Below are positions 27,588-38,224 of a stretch of 64,000 nucleotides of DNA, in pieces; positions within the stretch are counted from its first letter, which is position 1; the number at the start of each line of letters is the position of its first letter. Both the position numbers and the translations under genes were made by a program. Below the pieces are notes generated by a model. The model was not told where the DNA came from, did not search any database, and saw nothing but the letters and a program-made list of their open reading frames with translations. The stretch is from contig NZ_SOAX01000001.1 of NCBI RefSeq assembly GCF_004364635.1, forward strand, positions 700,864 to 764,863, in the 5' to 3' direction. The DNA is from Halospina denitrificans. Its GTDB lineage: Bacteria; Pseudomonadota; Gammaproteobacteria; Pseudomonadales; Oleiphilaceae.

Positions 27588-28265
27588 CTAGCCGTTCCCG
27601 GCCAGCCGCACAATGTCATCGTATTCACGGGTCTGGACGGCCTGGCCGGGGAGTGACTCCGGAGCCAGGCTGCAGGCCTCGTTAACCATCGCGCTGGCGA
27701 CGGTACTCGCCTCAATCCCCTGATACTTGGCGAGAGGCCCAATCATCAGACTGTTGACCAATGGCATGGCCTTTATTCCCAGGGCCTCGGCGGTGCGGTG
27801 CTCCTGCCGGTCACCCAGCAACAGGCTTGGGTGGTAGATGGACAGGTAGGGGTAGTCGAGGTCTCTTAGGGCATTTTCGAGTTCGCCCTTTACCCGGCTG
27901 TAGAAAATGCTGGACGAGGATGAGGCACCGATGGCCGACATCAGGATATAAGCCCTCACACCCTGGGCGCGGCCGAGTTCACCGGCTTTCAGGGGATAAC
28001 CCAGATCCACCTTGCGGAACTGGTCCTTTGAGCCGGCCTTTTTGATGGTGGTGCCCAGGCAGCAAATAATGATATCGACATCGAACAGTTGGGCGTGATC
28101 CTCCAATCTATCGAAATCGGCTTCATGCTGGACCAGTTTGTCGGAGACAGTGGGGAGTTTGTGTCGCACCAGCGCCACCACCTGAGACACTTCCTCCCTG
28201 GCCAACAGGCCCTGTAGCACCCAGCCACCGGTCAGCCCCGTGGCGCCCAGCAACATCACCCTCAT
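27588..28265 (-). CDS. NAD(P)H-binding protein, atypical SDR (NmrA/HTATIP2-like)
   Basis: 225 residues from the ATG at 28265, chosen because the dinucleotide-binding strand MRVMLLGATGLTGG begins there and AGGAG lies 12 bases upstream. GATGLTGG is the Rossmann GxxGxxG motif; ICCLGTT and YILMSAIGASSSS are further family marks. Members are predicted to bind NAD(P)H and act as oxidoreductases or sensors; the substrate is unknown. The C-terminus DDIVRLAGNG is the segment found duplicated at 26757-26802. It appears to be a single-gene transcript. Confidence 0.78.
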   Translation of the reverse strand: MRVMLLGATGLTGGWVLQGLLAREEVSQVVALVRHKLPTVSDKLVQHEADFDRLEDHAQLFDVDIIICCLGTTIKKAGSKDQFRKVDLGYPLKAGELGRAQGVRAYILMSAIGASSSSSIFYSRVKGELENALRDLDYPYLSIYHPSLLLGDRQEHRTAEALGIKAMPLVNSLMIGPLAKYQGIEASTVASAMVNEACSLAPESLPGQAVQTREYDDIVRLAGNG

Positions 28266-28364
28266 TTCATGCACTCCTGCGTGACTTTCTATGGCGAAAC
28301 GCGCCCTGCATCCTGTCCTCATCGAAGCCGGTTGGCAACTCCCCGTGCTCGGCGTATCGGCCCA

Positions 28365-29111
28365 TCAATCGTTTCTTGCGAAGCGTGAAAACGCCGAAAA
28401 GGCCCAGACACGCTGGGCCAGCATAATGCTGCACCCGAACCGTTCCTCCAGGGGCAGGGTGCTGTCCAGCCGGACCAGTTCGTTGAACTCGTTGGCCAGC
28501 AGTGCCAACTTGCGCTGCATCACGCGTTGCGAAGCGCGTGACAGCATTCCGGAAAGAAACTTGAGGGTCTCCGGCGACTGGTCAAAGCGCGAATCAAAAA
28601 ATTCCTCCCGCACGCGTTGGTCGAAGAAACGCCTTATAGGGCCGTCCTCGCGCCAGCTCAGCGAAGGAGAGATCAGGAGCCGGACCCGGTTGCCGGGCTG
28701 GAGTTCAATCAGCCCCATGCGGTCGAGTCTGGCCAGAAGGCGGACGCCCTCCAGCTCGTCGATCTGGTACTCGGCAATGATGTTGTCCAGCGCATAGCGG
28801 TTGAGCAGGAGGTAAAACACCAGCAGGAGCTTCGGCTCGGCGACGAGTGTCTCTTCCTGTTCCTCGGTAAGCTGGCGTATCTCGTTCCCCCTGTCCTCAA
28901 TCTGCCGCGCCAGTTCCGTCAGGGACAATCCCGCAAGGTGACTGACCTGTTCCAGCCGCTGCAGGGAAAACCCGGCGTTGGCAAAAAGTCGTTTGACGCT
29001 GGGTTCGCTCAACCCCAGTTCCTCGGCGACCCGCGCATAGGTGATCCCGCGGGCCCTGAGGGCACGTTTCAGGGCCTGAACCATCAGGCCCGTCTGCGGC
29101 GTTGTTGTCAT
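28365..29111 (-). CDS. XRE-family helix-turn-helix transcriptional regulator
   Basis: 248 residues starting at ATG 29111, where AGGAGA precedes the start and the start overlaps the upstream gene's TGA (ATGA). Residues ~10-65 form a helix-turn-helix: ITYARVAEELGLSEPSVKRLF. The rest is helical, with a possible winged-helix region around LLARLDRMGLIEL. Translational coupling to the MFS-acyltransferase gene suggests that it controls that operon, possibly through the palindrome at 31072-31090. The ligand is unknown. Confidence 0.8.
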   Translation of the reverse strand: MTTTPQTGLMVQALKRALRARGITYARVAEELGLSEPSVKRLFANAGFSLQRLEQVSHLAGLSLTELARQIEDRGNEIRQLTEEQEETLVAEPKLLLVFYLLLNRYALDNIIAEYQIDELEGVRLLARLDRMGLIELQPGNRVRLLISPSLSWREDGPIRRFFDQRVREEFFDSRFDQSPETLKFLSGMLSRASQRVMQRKLALLANEFNELVRLDSTLPLEERFGCSIMLAQRVWAFSAFSRFARND

Positions 29112-30997
29112 GGGTTGTCTCCTCTGAGCTCGGCGACACGGGCTTGCAGGGCCTCCGGGGAGGCGGCTTCCGGCGCCAGTGGGGCGCCTGCTGTCAATCG
29201 GATGCGTGACCAGAACCGGCGTGGGAGCTTGAGGATGGCACGCCCGCCGTGACGGCTGAACAGGCTTCCCCAGAGACCGCCGAGGCCGAGCGGCACAACA
29301 GGGACGGGCCGGCGCCGGACGATGCGTTCCACGCCCCGACGGAACTCGCCCATTTGCCCATCGCTGGTAAGGGCGCCTTCCGGGAACAGGCACACCAGAT
29401 GCCCCTCGGCCAGCGCCTCGTCTATGCGCTCATAGGCGCGCTCCAGCATTTCCGGGTCCTCCTTTGCCGGGGCAATGGGAATGGCCTTGCCCGTGCGGAA
29501 GATAAAGCTCAGGACCGGGATGTTGAAAATGCGGTGGTACATCACGAAGCGCACGGGACGGCGTACCGATCCGGCGACAATCAACGCATCGACATAGCTG
29601 ACGTGGTTGCAGACCAGAACGGCGGGCCCTTCTTCGGGAATGTGGTCCAGCCCCTCGGCGCGCAGCCGGTAAATCGTGTTGACGAGTATCCAGATGAGAA
29701 AGCGCATCAGGAACTCGGGCACCAGCGTGAAGATGTAGACCGCCACTGCCACGTTGATCAGGCCCAGCACCAGGAAGAGCTCGGCAATGCTCAGCCCCGC
29801 CCATCCGAGCAGCAGTATGGCGAAGCCGGCGGCCAGAACCATGGCGAGCGAGTTGAGCACATTGTTGCCGGCGATGATGCGCGAGCGGTGGCTGGGCTCG
29901 CTGCGCTGCTGGACCAGGGCATAGAGGGGAACGATGTAGAAGCCGCCGAAAGCCCCCAGCAGGACAATATCGATAATAAGGCGCCAGGCGTGGTCGGTGG
30001 CCATGAAGGCGACGGGACCCATCAGTGCATCCTGTTCCACGGAGCCCGGAGTCGCGAAGAACAGGTCAATGGCAAAAATACTGATGCCGATGGCGCCGAA
30101 GGGTACCAGCCCCAACTCGACCCGGCGCCCGGACATGCGGTCACAGAGGATCGACCCCAGGCCGATGCCGAGGGAGAACGCGGCCAGCAGCAACGTGCCC
30201 ACGTACTCGTTGCCGCCCAGCGCGTTGCGGGTGAAGGCCGGGAACTGGGCCAGCATCACGGCCCCGAAGAACCAGAACCAGGAAATCCCGATGATGGAAA
30301 GAAACACGGTGCGGTTGCCATAGGTAAAACGCAGGGTGCGGCTGATTTCGCTGAACAGGTTCCAGTTGATGGTCAGGTCGGGAGCAACGGGTGCCGCGCG
30401 GGGCACAGCGCGGGCGGTGAGGTAGCCCAGCCCGGCAAGCAGCAGAACGGTCCCCGATACCAGCAGAGGGCCGCTGTCCGCACGCTCGATCAGGATGCCG
30501 CCAAGGATGGTGCCCAGGAGAATGGCCAGGAAGGTGCCCATCTCGATCAGGCCGTTCCCGGCCACCAGTTCTTCATCCTTGAGGTGCTGCGGAAGGATCC
30601 CGTATTTCAGCGGGCCGAACAGGCTGGACTGGGCGCCCAGCAGAAAGAGCACGGCAAGGAGGAACCAGAGGTTCTGAAGCATGAGCCCGGCCGTGGCCAG
30701 GACCATAATGGCGATTTCCCAGAGCTTGATGAGGCGGATGAGCCGGCTCTTTTCAAACTTGTCCGCCAGCTGGCCCGCCACGGGTGAAAACAGGAAGAAC
30801 GGCAGCACAAAAAGGCCCGCCGCCAGGTTGATCAGCACGTCCTGGTTGTCCGCGCCCCAGCGGGCGCCCTGGAAGGCGATCAGGATGATCAGGGCGTTCT
30901 TGAAGAGATTGTCATTGAAGGCGCCCAGGAACTGGGTCCAGAAAAAGGGGGCGAAGCGTCGCTCGCGCAGTAGTGTGCCGGTGTGACCTGTTGCCAT
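29108..30997 (-). CDS. MFS transporter / 1-acylglycerol-3-phosphate acyltransferase fusion
   Basis: 629 residues from ATG 30997 (AAGGAG upstream). Residues ~1-420 form a 12-helix major facilitator domain beginning FAPFFWTQFLGAFNDNLFKN, as in LplT lysophospholipid flippases. Residues ~440-629 form a PlsC-type acyltransferase with the HX4D motif NHVSYVD and FPEGALTSDG. This matches the E. coli LplT-Aas pathway (uptake and re-acylation of lysophospholipids) compressed into one chain, but it lacks the acyl-ACP synthetase domain of Aas, so the acyl donor must come from elsewhere. It is located in the inner membrane. It is coupled to the XRE regulator downstream. Confidence 0.85.
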   Translation of the reverse strand: MATGHTGTLLRERRFAPFFWTQFLGAFNDNLFKNALIILIAFQGARWGADNQDVLINLAAGLFVLPFFLFSPVAGQLADKFEKSRLIRLIKLWEIAIMVLATAGLMLQNLWFLLAVLFLLGAQSSLFGPLKYGILPQHLKDEELVAGNGLIEMGTFLAILLGTILGGILIERADSGPLLVSGTVLLLAGLGYLTARAVPRAAPVAPDLTINWNLFSEISRTLRFTYGNRTVFLSIIGISWFWFFGAVMLAQFPAFTRNALGGNEYVGTLLLAAFSLGIGLGSILCDRMSGRRVELGLVPFGAIGISIFAIDLFFATPGSVEQDALMGPVAFMATDHAWRLIIDIVLLGAFGGFYIVPLYALVQQRSEPSHRSRIIAGNNVLNSLAMVLAAGFAILLLGWAGLSIAELFLVLGLINVAVAVYIFTLVPEFLMRFLIWILVNTIYRLRAEGLDHIPEEGPAVLVCNHVSYVDALIVAGSVRRPVRFVMYHRIFNIPVLSFIFRTGKAIPIAPAKEDPEMLERAYERIDEALAEGHLVCLFPEGALTSDGQMGEFRRGVERIVRRRPVPVVPLGLGGLWGSLFSRHGGRAILKLPRRFWSRIRLTAGAPLAPEAASPEALQARVAELRGDNP

Positions 30998-31071
30998 GGG
31001 AAACTCCTTGTTCTTGAATCTATGTGAGCATTCAAGCTTCAAGGCGGCTAAAAAGCAATGCCGTATAAAAA

Positions 31072-31090
31072 GGTATCGTATATTGATACC
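31072..31090. promoter_or_regulatory. palindrome upstream of MFS-acyltransferase/XRE operon
   Basis: GGTATC and GATACC form a perfect 6-base inverted repeat around a 7-base AT-rich centre, about 75-95 bases upstream of the start at 30997. This is a reasonable position for an operator overlapping the operon promoter. The natural candidate ligand is the co-transcribed XRE regulator, which is inference. No other feature is seen in 30998-31165. Confidence 0.45.
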
Positions 31091-31165
31091 GATGGGGCGC
31101 GACGAGGCCGGCGCTTGCTTGGCTAGGTCTTTTGAAGGGGGTAGTTTAGCGTTTGCGTCGAGAGC

Positions 31166-31396
31166 TCACTGAGATCCGAGGGTTGGCAGGGCCGCTGTAA
31201 ACGTTATGCTGAAGAACTCGCCGAGAACAACAGTGCCTGCTGCTCCGGGCCAGTTCTCCAGATCTACGCGCTTGTGCTTCTTGCGGTTGTAGTGGCGCTT
31301 GTCTTCAACCACCTGCATCCGATATTTCGGGCTGCGCAGATCACGCTTGACCTCGCTTTCAGCCGTTGCTGTCGCCTTACGGCGTTTTCGAGCCAT
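31166..31396 (-). CDS. small basic protein, possible ribosome-rescue factor ArfA
   Basis: 76 residues from ATG 31396 with a GAGGAGA ribosome site. The first half is very basic, and the block DLRSPKYRMQVVEDKRHYNRK resembles the ArfA (DUF331) core, in which an 'L..P.fR.rv..kk....Y.RK' pattern recurs. ArfA recruits RF2 to ribosomes stalled on non-stop mRNA. The tail (GEFFSITFTAAL) is hydrophobic, as in full-length unstable ArfA. A GAGAAC/GTTCTC inverted repeat lies inside the coding region around 31220-31255 on the transcribed strand. The assignment rests on weak similarity; it may be an unrelated small basic protein. Confidence 0.5.
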   Translation of the reverse strand: MARKRRKATATAESEVKRDLRSPKYRMQVVEDKRHYNRKKHKRVDLENWPGAAGTVVLGEFFSITFTAALPTLGSQ

Positions 31397-31610
31397 TACA
31401 GGGTCTCCTCTTCGTTGGATTGTAGTGGAATTATATCTGGGAACTGCCTCTGTCCTAAGGGGGCAGGAGGACATATTGTGTATCAGGAAATACGGTTTGC
31501 CATACACAAGCGTGTTTGTGTACTAGGGAGTATGCACAAATTCGGTTGTATAAGGTCGGGGAGTGGATGCAGTCTGTTAACAGTATCTAGCTTAGTGTCT
31601 TGCAAATAAT

Positions 31611-31634
31611 TATAATGTACCTACAATGTAGGTA
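31611..31634 (+). promoter_or_regulatory. brnTA promoter -10 and palindromic operator
   Basis: A consensus -10 hexamer TATAAT is at 31611-31616, followed immediately by the perfect palindrome TACCTAC-AAT-GTAGGTA at 31618-31634. The palindrome covers the expected transcription start and reaches the first base of the brnT ATG. The -35 is weak. Such a site fits autorepression by BrnA, or by BrnA bound to BrnT, which is known for this toxin-antitoxin family. The preceding bases 31397-31610 show no gene. Confidence 0.6.
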
Positions 31635-31927
31635 TGAGCCATTATTCCTTTGACTGGGATCCTCGCAAGGACGCCGCTAATCGCAAGAAGCATGACGTCT
31701 CGTTTCAGGAGGCCAAAACTGCCTTTACGGATGAGTTCGCACGTCTTATAGCTGACCCAGACCATTCTGAAGAGGAGAACCGGTTCATTCTTCTCGGTAC
31801 AAGCATTCATTCTCGCTTACTGGTGGTGTGCCACTGCGTTAGAGACGGTGAAATTATTCGAATTATCTCCGCCCGTAAGGCAAATAGGCGAGAACGAAAT
31901 ACTTATGAAGGGTACAGACATGCGTGA
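31634..31927 (+). CDS. brnT: BrnT-family ribonuclease toxin
   Basis: 97 residues with the BrnT signature: FDWDPRKDAANRKKHDVSF near the start, then an FTDEFARL strand, SEEENRFILLG, and a C-terminal IRIISARKANRRERNTYE. BrnT is a RelE-fold type II toxin that cleaves RNA and stops translation; BrnA neutralises it. The start codon touches the palindromic operator and has little room for a ribosome site (AGGT directly adjacent), suggesting weak or near-leaderless translation. Its stop lies inside the start region of brnA, so the two are coupled. Confidence 0.88.
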   Translation: MSHYSFDWDPRKDAANRKKHDVSFQEAKTAFTDEFARLIADPDHSEEENRFILLGTSIHSRLLVVCHCVRDGEIIRIISARKANRRERNTYEGYRHA

Positions 31928-32129
31928 TAATTACGATTTTTCCGAATCCGTCAAGAATCCATACGCCAAGAAGCTCAAGAAGCAGGTTACGATCCGGCTG
32001 GATGAAGATACCGTTGCGTACTTCAAGAATCTTGCTGAGAAAAAGGACATTCCGTATCAAAGCCTTATCAACCTCTACCTGCGTGATTGCGCTCAGTCAC
32101 ACAAGGATCTGAAAATTGAGTGGCAGTGA
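31920..32129 (+). CDS. brnA: BrnA-family antitoxin
   Basis: 69 residues from ATG 31920; ATG 31905 would add five residues. The ribbon-helix-helix part is KKQVTIRLDEDTVAYFKN, followed by IPYQSLINLYLRDCA, typical of BrnA. It binds and inhibits BrnT and represses the operon. The start overlaps the end of brnT by 8 bases. Downstream, 32130-32246 contains no gene. Confidence 0.86.
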   Translation: MRDNYDFSESVKNPYAKKLKKQVTIRLDEDTVAYFKNLAEKKDIPYQSLINLYLRDCAQSHKDLKIEWQ

Positions 32130-32246
32130 ACTGTTAATAAGCGGCTTCTGTCGGACAAGCCAAGGCTCCGGGCGGTGGTAGATGTTTGAGTATGTCTGAG
32201 TAAGCGGACTTGAGCGTTACGGTTTTAAGGTTAGCGCGGGATAAGA

Positions 32247-32323
32247 TGGTGGGCCTGGCTGGACTCGAACCAGCGACCAAAGAATTATGAGTTCTCTGCT
32301 CTGACCAACTGAGCTACAGGCCC
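32247..32323 (-). tRNA. tRNA with CAU anticodon, probably tRNA-Ile2
   Basis: On the - strand the acceptor arms GGGCCTG and CAGGCCC pair over 7 bases, the D arm is GCTC...GAGC, the anticodon loop CTCATAA gives CAU, the T arm is CTGGTTCGAGTCCAG, and an encoded CCA end is at 32249-32247. The block from the anticodon to the T arm (CTTTGGTCGCTGGTTC) is closer to E. coli tRNA-Ile2 (ileX, CAU modified to lysidine, reads AUA) than to elongator tRNA-Met. Identity would have to be decided by tilS-type determinants. Confidence 0.88.
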
Positions 32324-32337
32324 GGAAAGGAGGGTAC

Positions 32338-32375
32338 AGCGGGCGCCATTATAGACATGATGTCCGGCGCCCGCT
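32338..32375 (-). terminator. strong hairpin after rpoD, possible terminator
   Basis: AGCGGGCGCC and GGCGCCCGCT form a perfect 10-base stem with an 18-base loop that itself contains GACAT/ATGTC. It lies 10 bases after the rpoD stop and just ahead of the tRNA gene in the direction of transcription. No T run follows, so termination is not certain; it may also protect the 3' end or separate the tRNA from rpoD. Confidence 0.5.
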
Positions 32376-32385
32376 ACTGGCAGGG

Positions 32386-34236
<1,851 letters not shown>

Positions 34237-34386
34237 AGTCACCCTTTGGGCTCGGTGTTGTCTTAGGCAAGATGAATCGCGCATTATAGCTGCAAGACAT
34301 CGTTTCTGCCAGTCATGGGGGCTGCGTCCACGCACAGCCCGCTATGATCCTGATGCGTCGAAAGATGGGGGCGGCGGGCGCGGAAT

Positions 34387-36138
34387 TCAATGCATGCGTG
34401 GTTCTTTCGTACTGGTTTTTCGGCTGAACGCGTCCTGAAGCTGCTGTTTTTCCTGCTCGGAGAGTTCGCTGGGTTTTTTGTGGGCAAGGAGCTCACTGGC
34501 GGCGCGGCTGAGTTTGCGCTCGCGGCTGCGGTTGAGCATTCGGCGGGCATCTTCCTTGAGCGCATCGCGTTCGGGGAAGTGCTCGATGCGGTTGAACAGG
34601 GCGGCGAAGCGTTCCCGCGCCTCGGCCTGGGTTGCCATGGCCCGCAGGATGTCGTCGCGGGTGCTGGCTCCGATGGCCTGTATCCAGTGGGCGAAGGCCT
34701 GGCTTGAGGGCAGCTCCTGCAGACCTTCCAGCGTCTCGGTGACGTCCGGGGCCAGGTCGGGGAACTCATACAGCGCCAGGCAGAGAACGGTGTCCCGATC
34801 CAGCTGGATCCTCGGATGCTGACCGGCGCGCTCCGGGGCGTTGGGCTGGCTGCGGGTTGATTGCGAATCATTCTGGCGCGACCAGCGTGTGCGTCCGGTC
34901 AGGCGCTGGAGTTCCTGCCAGAGCGCATCCCGCATGGCGGAGTGGGGCATGCGGCGAAGCATGGGTTCCACCCGGCTGCGCAGTTCGCCCCGGTGCTCGG
35001 CCAGGGTCAGGTCCAGGTCCTGGGTCTGGCGCTCAAACAGCAGGCGTGACAGCGGCGTTGCCTCGTCGATGCGCTGCTGGAAGGCGTTCGGCCCTTCGCG
35101 GCGGACCAGTGAATCCGGGTCGTCGCCCTCGGGCAGCATCAGGAACTGGATGTGCATGCCGTCCTGGAGCAGTTCCAGCAGGTTCTCCAGGGCCCGGTCC
35201 GCGGCCCGGTAGCCGGCTTCATCGCCGTCGAAGCAGAAGATCAGGTGATGGGTCGGCTTCAGCAGTGCCTGCAGGCTTTCCTGGTTGGTCGCGGTGCCGG
35301 AGGCGGCCACGGCGTAGCTGATGCCGTGCTGGGCCAGGGCGATCACGTCCATGTAGCCTTCCACCACCACCAGCCGCTCGAGCTTGCGGGTCGCCTGCTT
35401 CGCCTCGTAGAGCCCGTAGATCTCGCGGCTCTTGTGGTAGATCTCGGATTCCGGCGAGTTGATGTACTTGGCCTTGTCGTCGCCCAGGGTGCGGCCGCCG
35501 AAGGCCACGGTGCGGCCCCGGCTGTTGCGGATGGGGAACATGAGGCGGTTGCGGAACAGGTCCCGGGGGCGCTCGTAGCGGTCGGTTACCGCCTTGACGG
35601 CAATCAGAGCGTCCAGCGTTTCCTTGTTGACGTGGCGGACCAGGGCGTCGCCCTCGGGGGGCGCATAGCCGATGCCGAAACGCTCGGCGGTTTCAGCGTC
35701 CACGCCCCGGTGCTGCAGGTAGTCCCGGGCCAGCGAGCCGGAGGGATGCTGCTGCAGGCACTGGCGGTAGAACTGGCTGGCCTGTTCCAGTGCCCCGGTC
35801 AGGGACTGGGCCTTGCGCATGTTCTCCTTCGCGGACTCGTCGTAGGGCACGTCCATTCCCAGGTGCGCGGCGAGACTTTCCACGGCTTCCGTGAAGCTGA
35901 GGTTCTCGTATTCCTGCAGGAAGGCAATGGCATCGCCATGGGCGCCACAGCCGAAACAGTGGTAGAAACCCTTGTCCGGGCGGACGTTGAAGGAGGGGGT
36001 GCGTTCGTCGTGAAAGGGACAGCAGGCCTTGTAGTTGCTTCCGGCCTTTTTCAGCGTAATCCGCGCGCCAATGAGCTCGGCCAGATCCGTCCGTTCGCGA
36101 AGGTTTTCAATAAAACCCTGTGGGATCAGTCCAGCCAT
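34387..36138 (-). CDS. dnaG: DNA primase DnaG
   Basis: 583 residues from ATG 36138 (AGGAGA upstream). The N-terminal CHC2 zinc finger is [11 protein letters not shown]...[11 protein letters not shown]. The TOPRIM core has [15 protein letters not shown] and [12 protein letters not shown]. The C-terminal ~150 residues form the DnaB-binding domain. It makes RNA primers at the replication fork. It is the middle gene of the rpsU-dnaG-rpoD operon; the hairpin at 36162-36184 just upstream sets its level below that of rpsU. No gene is seen in 34237-34386. Confidence 0.98.
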   Translation of the reverse strand: MAGLIPQGFIENLRERTDLAELIGARITLKKAGSNYKACCPFHDERTPSFNVRPDKGFYHCFGCGAHGDAIAFLQEYENLSFTEAVESLAAHLGMDVPYDESAKENMRKAQSLTGALEQASQFYRQCLQQHPSGSLARDYLQHRGVDAETAERFGIGYAPPEGDALVRHVNKETLDALIAVKAVTDRYERPRDLFRNRLMFPIRNSRGRTVAFGGRTLGDDKAKYINSPESEIYHKSREIYGLYEAKQATRKLERLVVVEGYMDVIALAQHGISYAVAASGTATNQESLQALLKPTHHLIFCFDGDEAGYRAADRALENLLELLQDGMHIQFLMLPEGDDPDSLVRREGPNAFQQRIDEATPLSRLLFERQTQDLDLTLAEHRGELRSRVEPMLRRMPHSAMRDALWQELQRLTGRTRWSRQNDSQSTRSQPNAPERAGQHPRIQLDRDTVLCLALYEFPDLAPDVTETLEGLQELPSSQAFAHWIQAIGASTRDDILRAMATQAEARERFAALFNRIEHFPERDALKEDARRMLNRSRERKLSRAASELLAHKKPSELSEQEKQQLQDAFSRKTSTKEPRMH

Positions 36139-36161
36139 GGGCTTCTCCTGTCGGAAAAGCA

Positions 36162-36184
36162 AACGCCCGCCGGAGGCGGGCGTT
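36162..36184 (-). terminator. attenuating terminator between rpsU and dnaG
   Basis: AACGCCCGCC and GGCGGGCGTT form a perfect 10-base stem with a 3-base loop, followed on the transcribed strand by a TTTT run (36155-36159). It lies five bases after the rpsU stop and 24 bases before dnaG. In E. coli a terminator at the same place makes rpsU transcripts more abundant than dnaG-rpoD transcripts. Confidence 0.85.
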
Positions 36185-36188
36185 CAAC

Positions 36189-36404
36189 TCAGTAGTAGCG
36201 TTCGAAACGCTTCTGTTCACGCTGCAGCTTCTTGAGATGCCGTTTAACAGCAGCCGCTGCCTTACGCTTGCGCACCTCGGTGGGCTTCTCGTAGTGCTCG
36301 CGACGACGCACCTCGGAAAGAACCCCCGCTTTTTCACAGGAACGCTTGAAGCGCCGCAGGGCTACATCAAACGGTTCATTATCTCTCACTTTCACAGCGG
36401 GCAT
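36189..36404 (-). CDS. rpsU: 30S ribosomal protein bS21
   Basis: 71 residues, full length: [21 protein letters not shown] at the start and a basic C-terminal helix ending RFERYY. This small ribosomal protein of the 30S platform is needed for initiation on mRNAs with a Shine-Dalgarno sequence. It is the first gene of the macromolecular synthesis operon, divergent from tsaD across 144 bases that must hold both promoters. Confidence 0.98.
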   Translation of the reverse strand: MPAVKVRDNEPFDVALRRFKRSCEKAGVLSEVRRREHYEKPTEVRKRKAAAAVKRHLKKLQREQKRFERYY

Positions 36405-36548
36405 GAAGAATCACCTACCTTTGTGTTGTCTGCTGGAATTCAGTGTACTTTGTACCTGTTCAGGGCCGGGGAGTTTACTCCTGCATGCCGGTCCTGTAAA
36501 GGGAAACTGTCTGGTACACTACGCCGGTTTTCAGCAAGGGCCGGGGAC

Positions 36549-37586
36549 ATGCGGGTATTGGGAATCGAGACCTCCTGTGACGAAACGGGAGTCGCCATTT
36601 ACGACACGGAACAGGGCCTCCTGGCGCACGCGCTGCACAGCCAGGTGGCCGCCCATGCCGGCTACGGTGGCGTGGTTCCGGAGCTGGCGTCAAGGGATCA
36701 CATCCGGCGCCTGCTGCCCCTGTGCGAGCAGGTGCTTTCCGAGGCCGGCCTTGCACGCAGGGACCTGGATGCCATCGCCTACACCGCGGGTCCGGGTCTG
36801 ATCGGGGCGCTGATGGTGGGCAGCACCTTCGCCCACGGGCTGGCGCGCGCGCTCGATATTCCCGTGCTGGGGGTTCATCATATGGAGGCGCATCTGCTGG
36901 CGCCCATGCTCGAGCCGGAGGGGCCGGACTTCCCGTTTGTGGCGCTGCTGGTGTCGGGCGGGCATACGCAGCTGGTGCGTGTGGATGATATCGGGCGCTA
37001 TGAGCTTCTCGGGGAGTCCGTGGACGATGCCGCCGGGGAAGCCTTCGACAAGGCGGCGCGGATGCTGGGGCTTGAGTACCCGGGCGGGCCGCGCATTGCC
37101 GCGCTGGCCCAGGAGGGGACGCCCGACCGCTTCCGTTTCCCGCGCCCGATGACGAACCGACCCGGGCTGGACTTCAGCTTCAGCGGGCTCAAGACCTATA
37201 CGCGCAATACCCTGCGTGACGCCACCGAGGCCGGCGAGGCGGATCATCAGCTGCACGCCGATGTTGCCCTCGCGTTCCAGACGGCGGTGGTGGAGACGCT
37301 CGCGATCAAGTGCCGGCGTGCGCTGGAACAGACGGGCATTCGCACCCTGATCGTCGCTGGTGGCGTGGGGGCCAACCGGGCCCTGCGTGATCGCCTTTCC
37401 GCGATGGTGGAACCATTGGAGTGCCGGGTTTTCTATCCGCGGCCCGAGTTCTGTACGGATAATGGGGCCATGATTGCCTTTGCCGGCCACGAGCGGCTCA
37501 GGGCGGGGCAGCAGGATGGGCCGGAAATGCTGGCGTGGCCGCGCTGGTCGATGACGGAATTGCCGGGGCTGGATGCGGCGGGCTAG
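36549..37586 (+). CDS. tsaD: tRNA N6-adenosine threonylcarbamoyltransferase TsaD
   Basis: 345 residues starting at ATG 36549 ([19 protein letters not shown]). Kae1/Qri7 features: [11 protein letters not shown] metal-binding histidines, [22 protein letters not shown] and [11 protein letters not shown]. With TsaB and TsaE it makes t6A37 in ANN-decoding tRNAs. Divergent from rpsU, as in many gammaproteobacteria. Its stop overlaps the end of the convergent plsY by 4 bases. Confidence 0.97.
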   Translation: MRVLGIETSCDETGVAIYDTEQGLLAHALHSQVAAHAGYGGVVPELASRDHIRRLLPLCEQVLSEAGLARRDLDAIAYTAGPGLIGALMVGSTFAHGLARALDIPVLGVHHMEAHLLAPMLEPEGPDFPFVALLVSGGHTQLVRVDDIGRYELLGESVDDAAGEAFDKAARMLGLEYPGGPRIAALAQEGTPDRFRFPRPMTNRPGLDFSFSGLKTYTRNTLRDATEAGEADHQLHADVALAFQTAVVETLAIKCRRALEQTGIRTLIVAGGVGANRALRDRLSAMVEPLECRVFYPRPEFCTDNGAMIAFAGHERLRAGQQDGPEMLAWPRWSMTELPGLDAAG

Positions 37587-38164
37587 AACAGGTGTTCCCG
37601 GCCCTGTTTGAGGCGCACGAGATTGTCCCGGTGGCGCACCAGCAGTACCAGCATGAGGATGACGAAGAGGGCGAACTGCTCCGGGTTGAACCAGAGGCTG
37701 ACCAATGGGGCCGCAACAGCACTGATGACCGAGGCCAGGGAGGCGACCCGGAAGTGGCGGAAGAGCAGTAGCCAGATCAGGGCCGTGATCATGATGGTGG
37801 TAGCGGCGAGCGCCAGACCGGCCCCGAGTGTGGTGGCGACGCCCTTGCCGCCCTGGAAGTCCGAGAACACCGGCAGCATGTGCCCGGCAATGGCAAAGAG
37901 GCCCACGGCGGCCTGGGTTGTGGGCGAGGCATCCAGCATCTGGGCCAGGGTGATGGGGAGCCAGCCCTTGAGGGCATCGGCGATCAGTGTGAGCAGTGCC
38001 GGCCCTGGACCGGCGATACGGTAGACGTTGGTGGCGCCGGGATTGCGCGACCCGTACAGGTGCGGGGGTGGCGCGTTGAGCAGCCTGCAGATCAGGGGCG
38101 CGTAGAGGACGGACCCGCTGAGGTAGCCCAGGGCGCAGAGCAGCAATGCGATCAGAAGGTCCAT
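37583..38164 (-). CDS. plsY: acyl-phosphate:glycerol-3-phosphate acyltransferase PlsY
   Basis: 193 residues from ATG 38164, with five or more transmembrane helices and the PlsY loops [11 protein letters not shown] and [12 protein letters not shown]. It makes lysophosphatidic acid in the inner membrane from acyl-phosphate. Convergent with tsaD (4-base overlap) and divergent from folB over 60 bases. Confidence 0.95.
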   Translation of the reverse strand: MDLLIALLLCALGYLSGSVLYAPLICRLLNAPPPHLYGSRNPGATNVYRIAGPGPALLTLIADALKGWLPITLAQMLDASPTTQAAVGLFAIAGHMLPVFSDFQGGKGVATTLGAGLALAATTIMITALIWLLLFRHFRVASLASVISAVAAPLVSLWFNPEQFALFVILMLVLLVRHRDNLVRLKQGREHLF

Positions 38165-38224
38165 GGGTGTCCCGTTTGGCTGATGATTCTTTCCCAAGGG
38201 TAGCCGATTACGGCAGGAGATTGA

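Noticed and set aside
29249-30787. 512-residue + strand ORF opposite the MFS-acyltransferase gene
   Set aside because: Low-complexity Gln/Gly/Glu/His translation, no domains, antisense to a clear gene.
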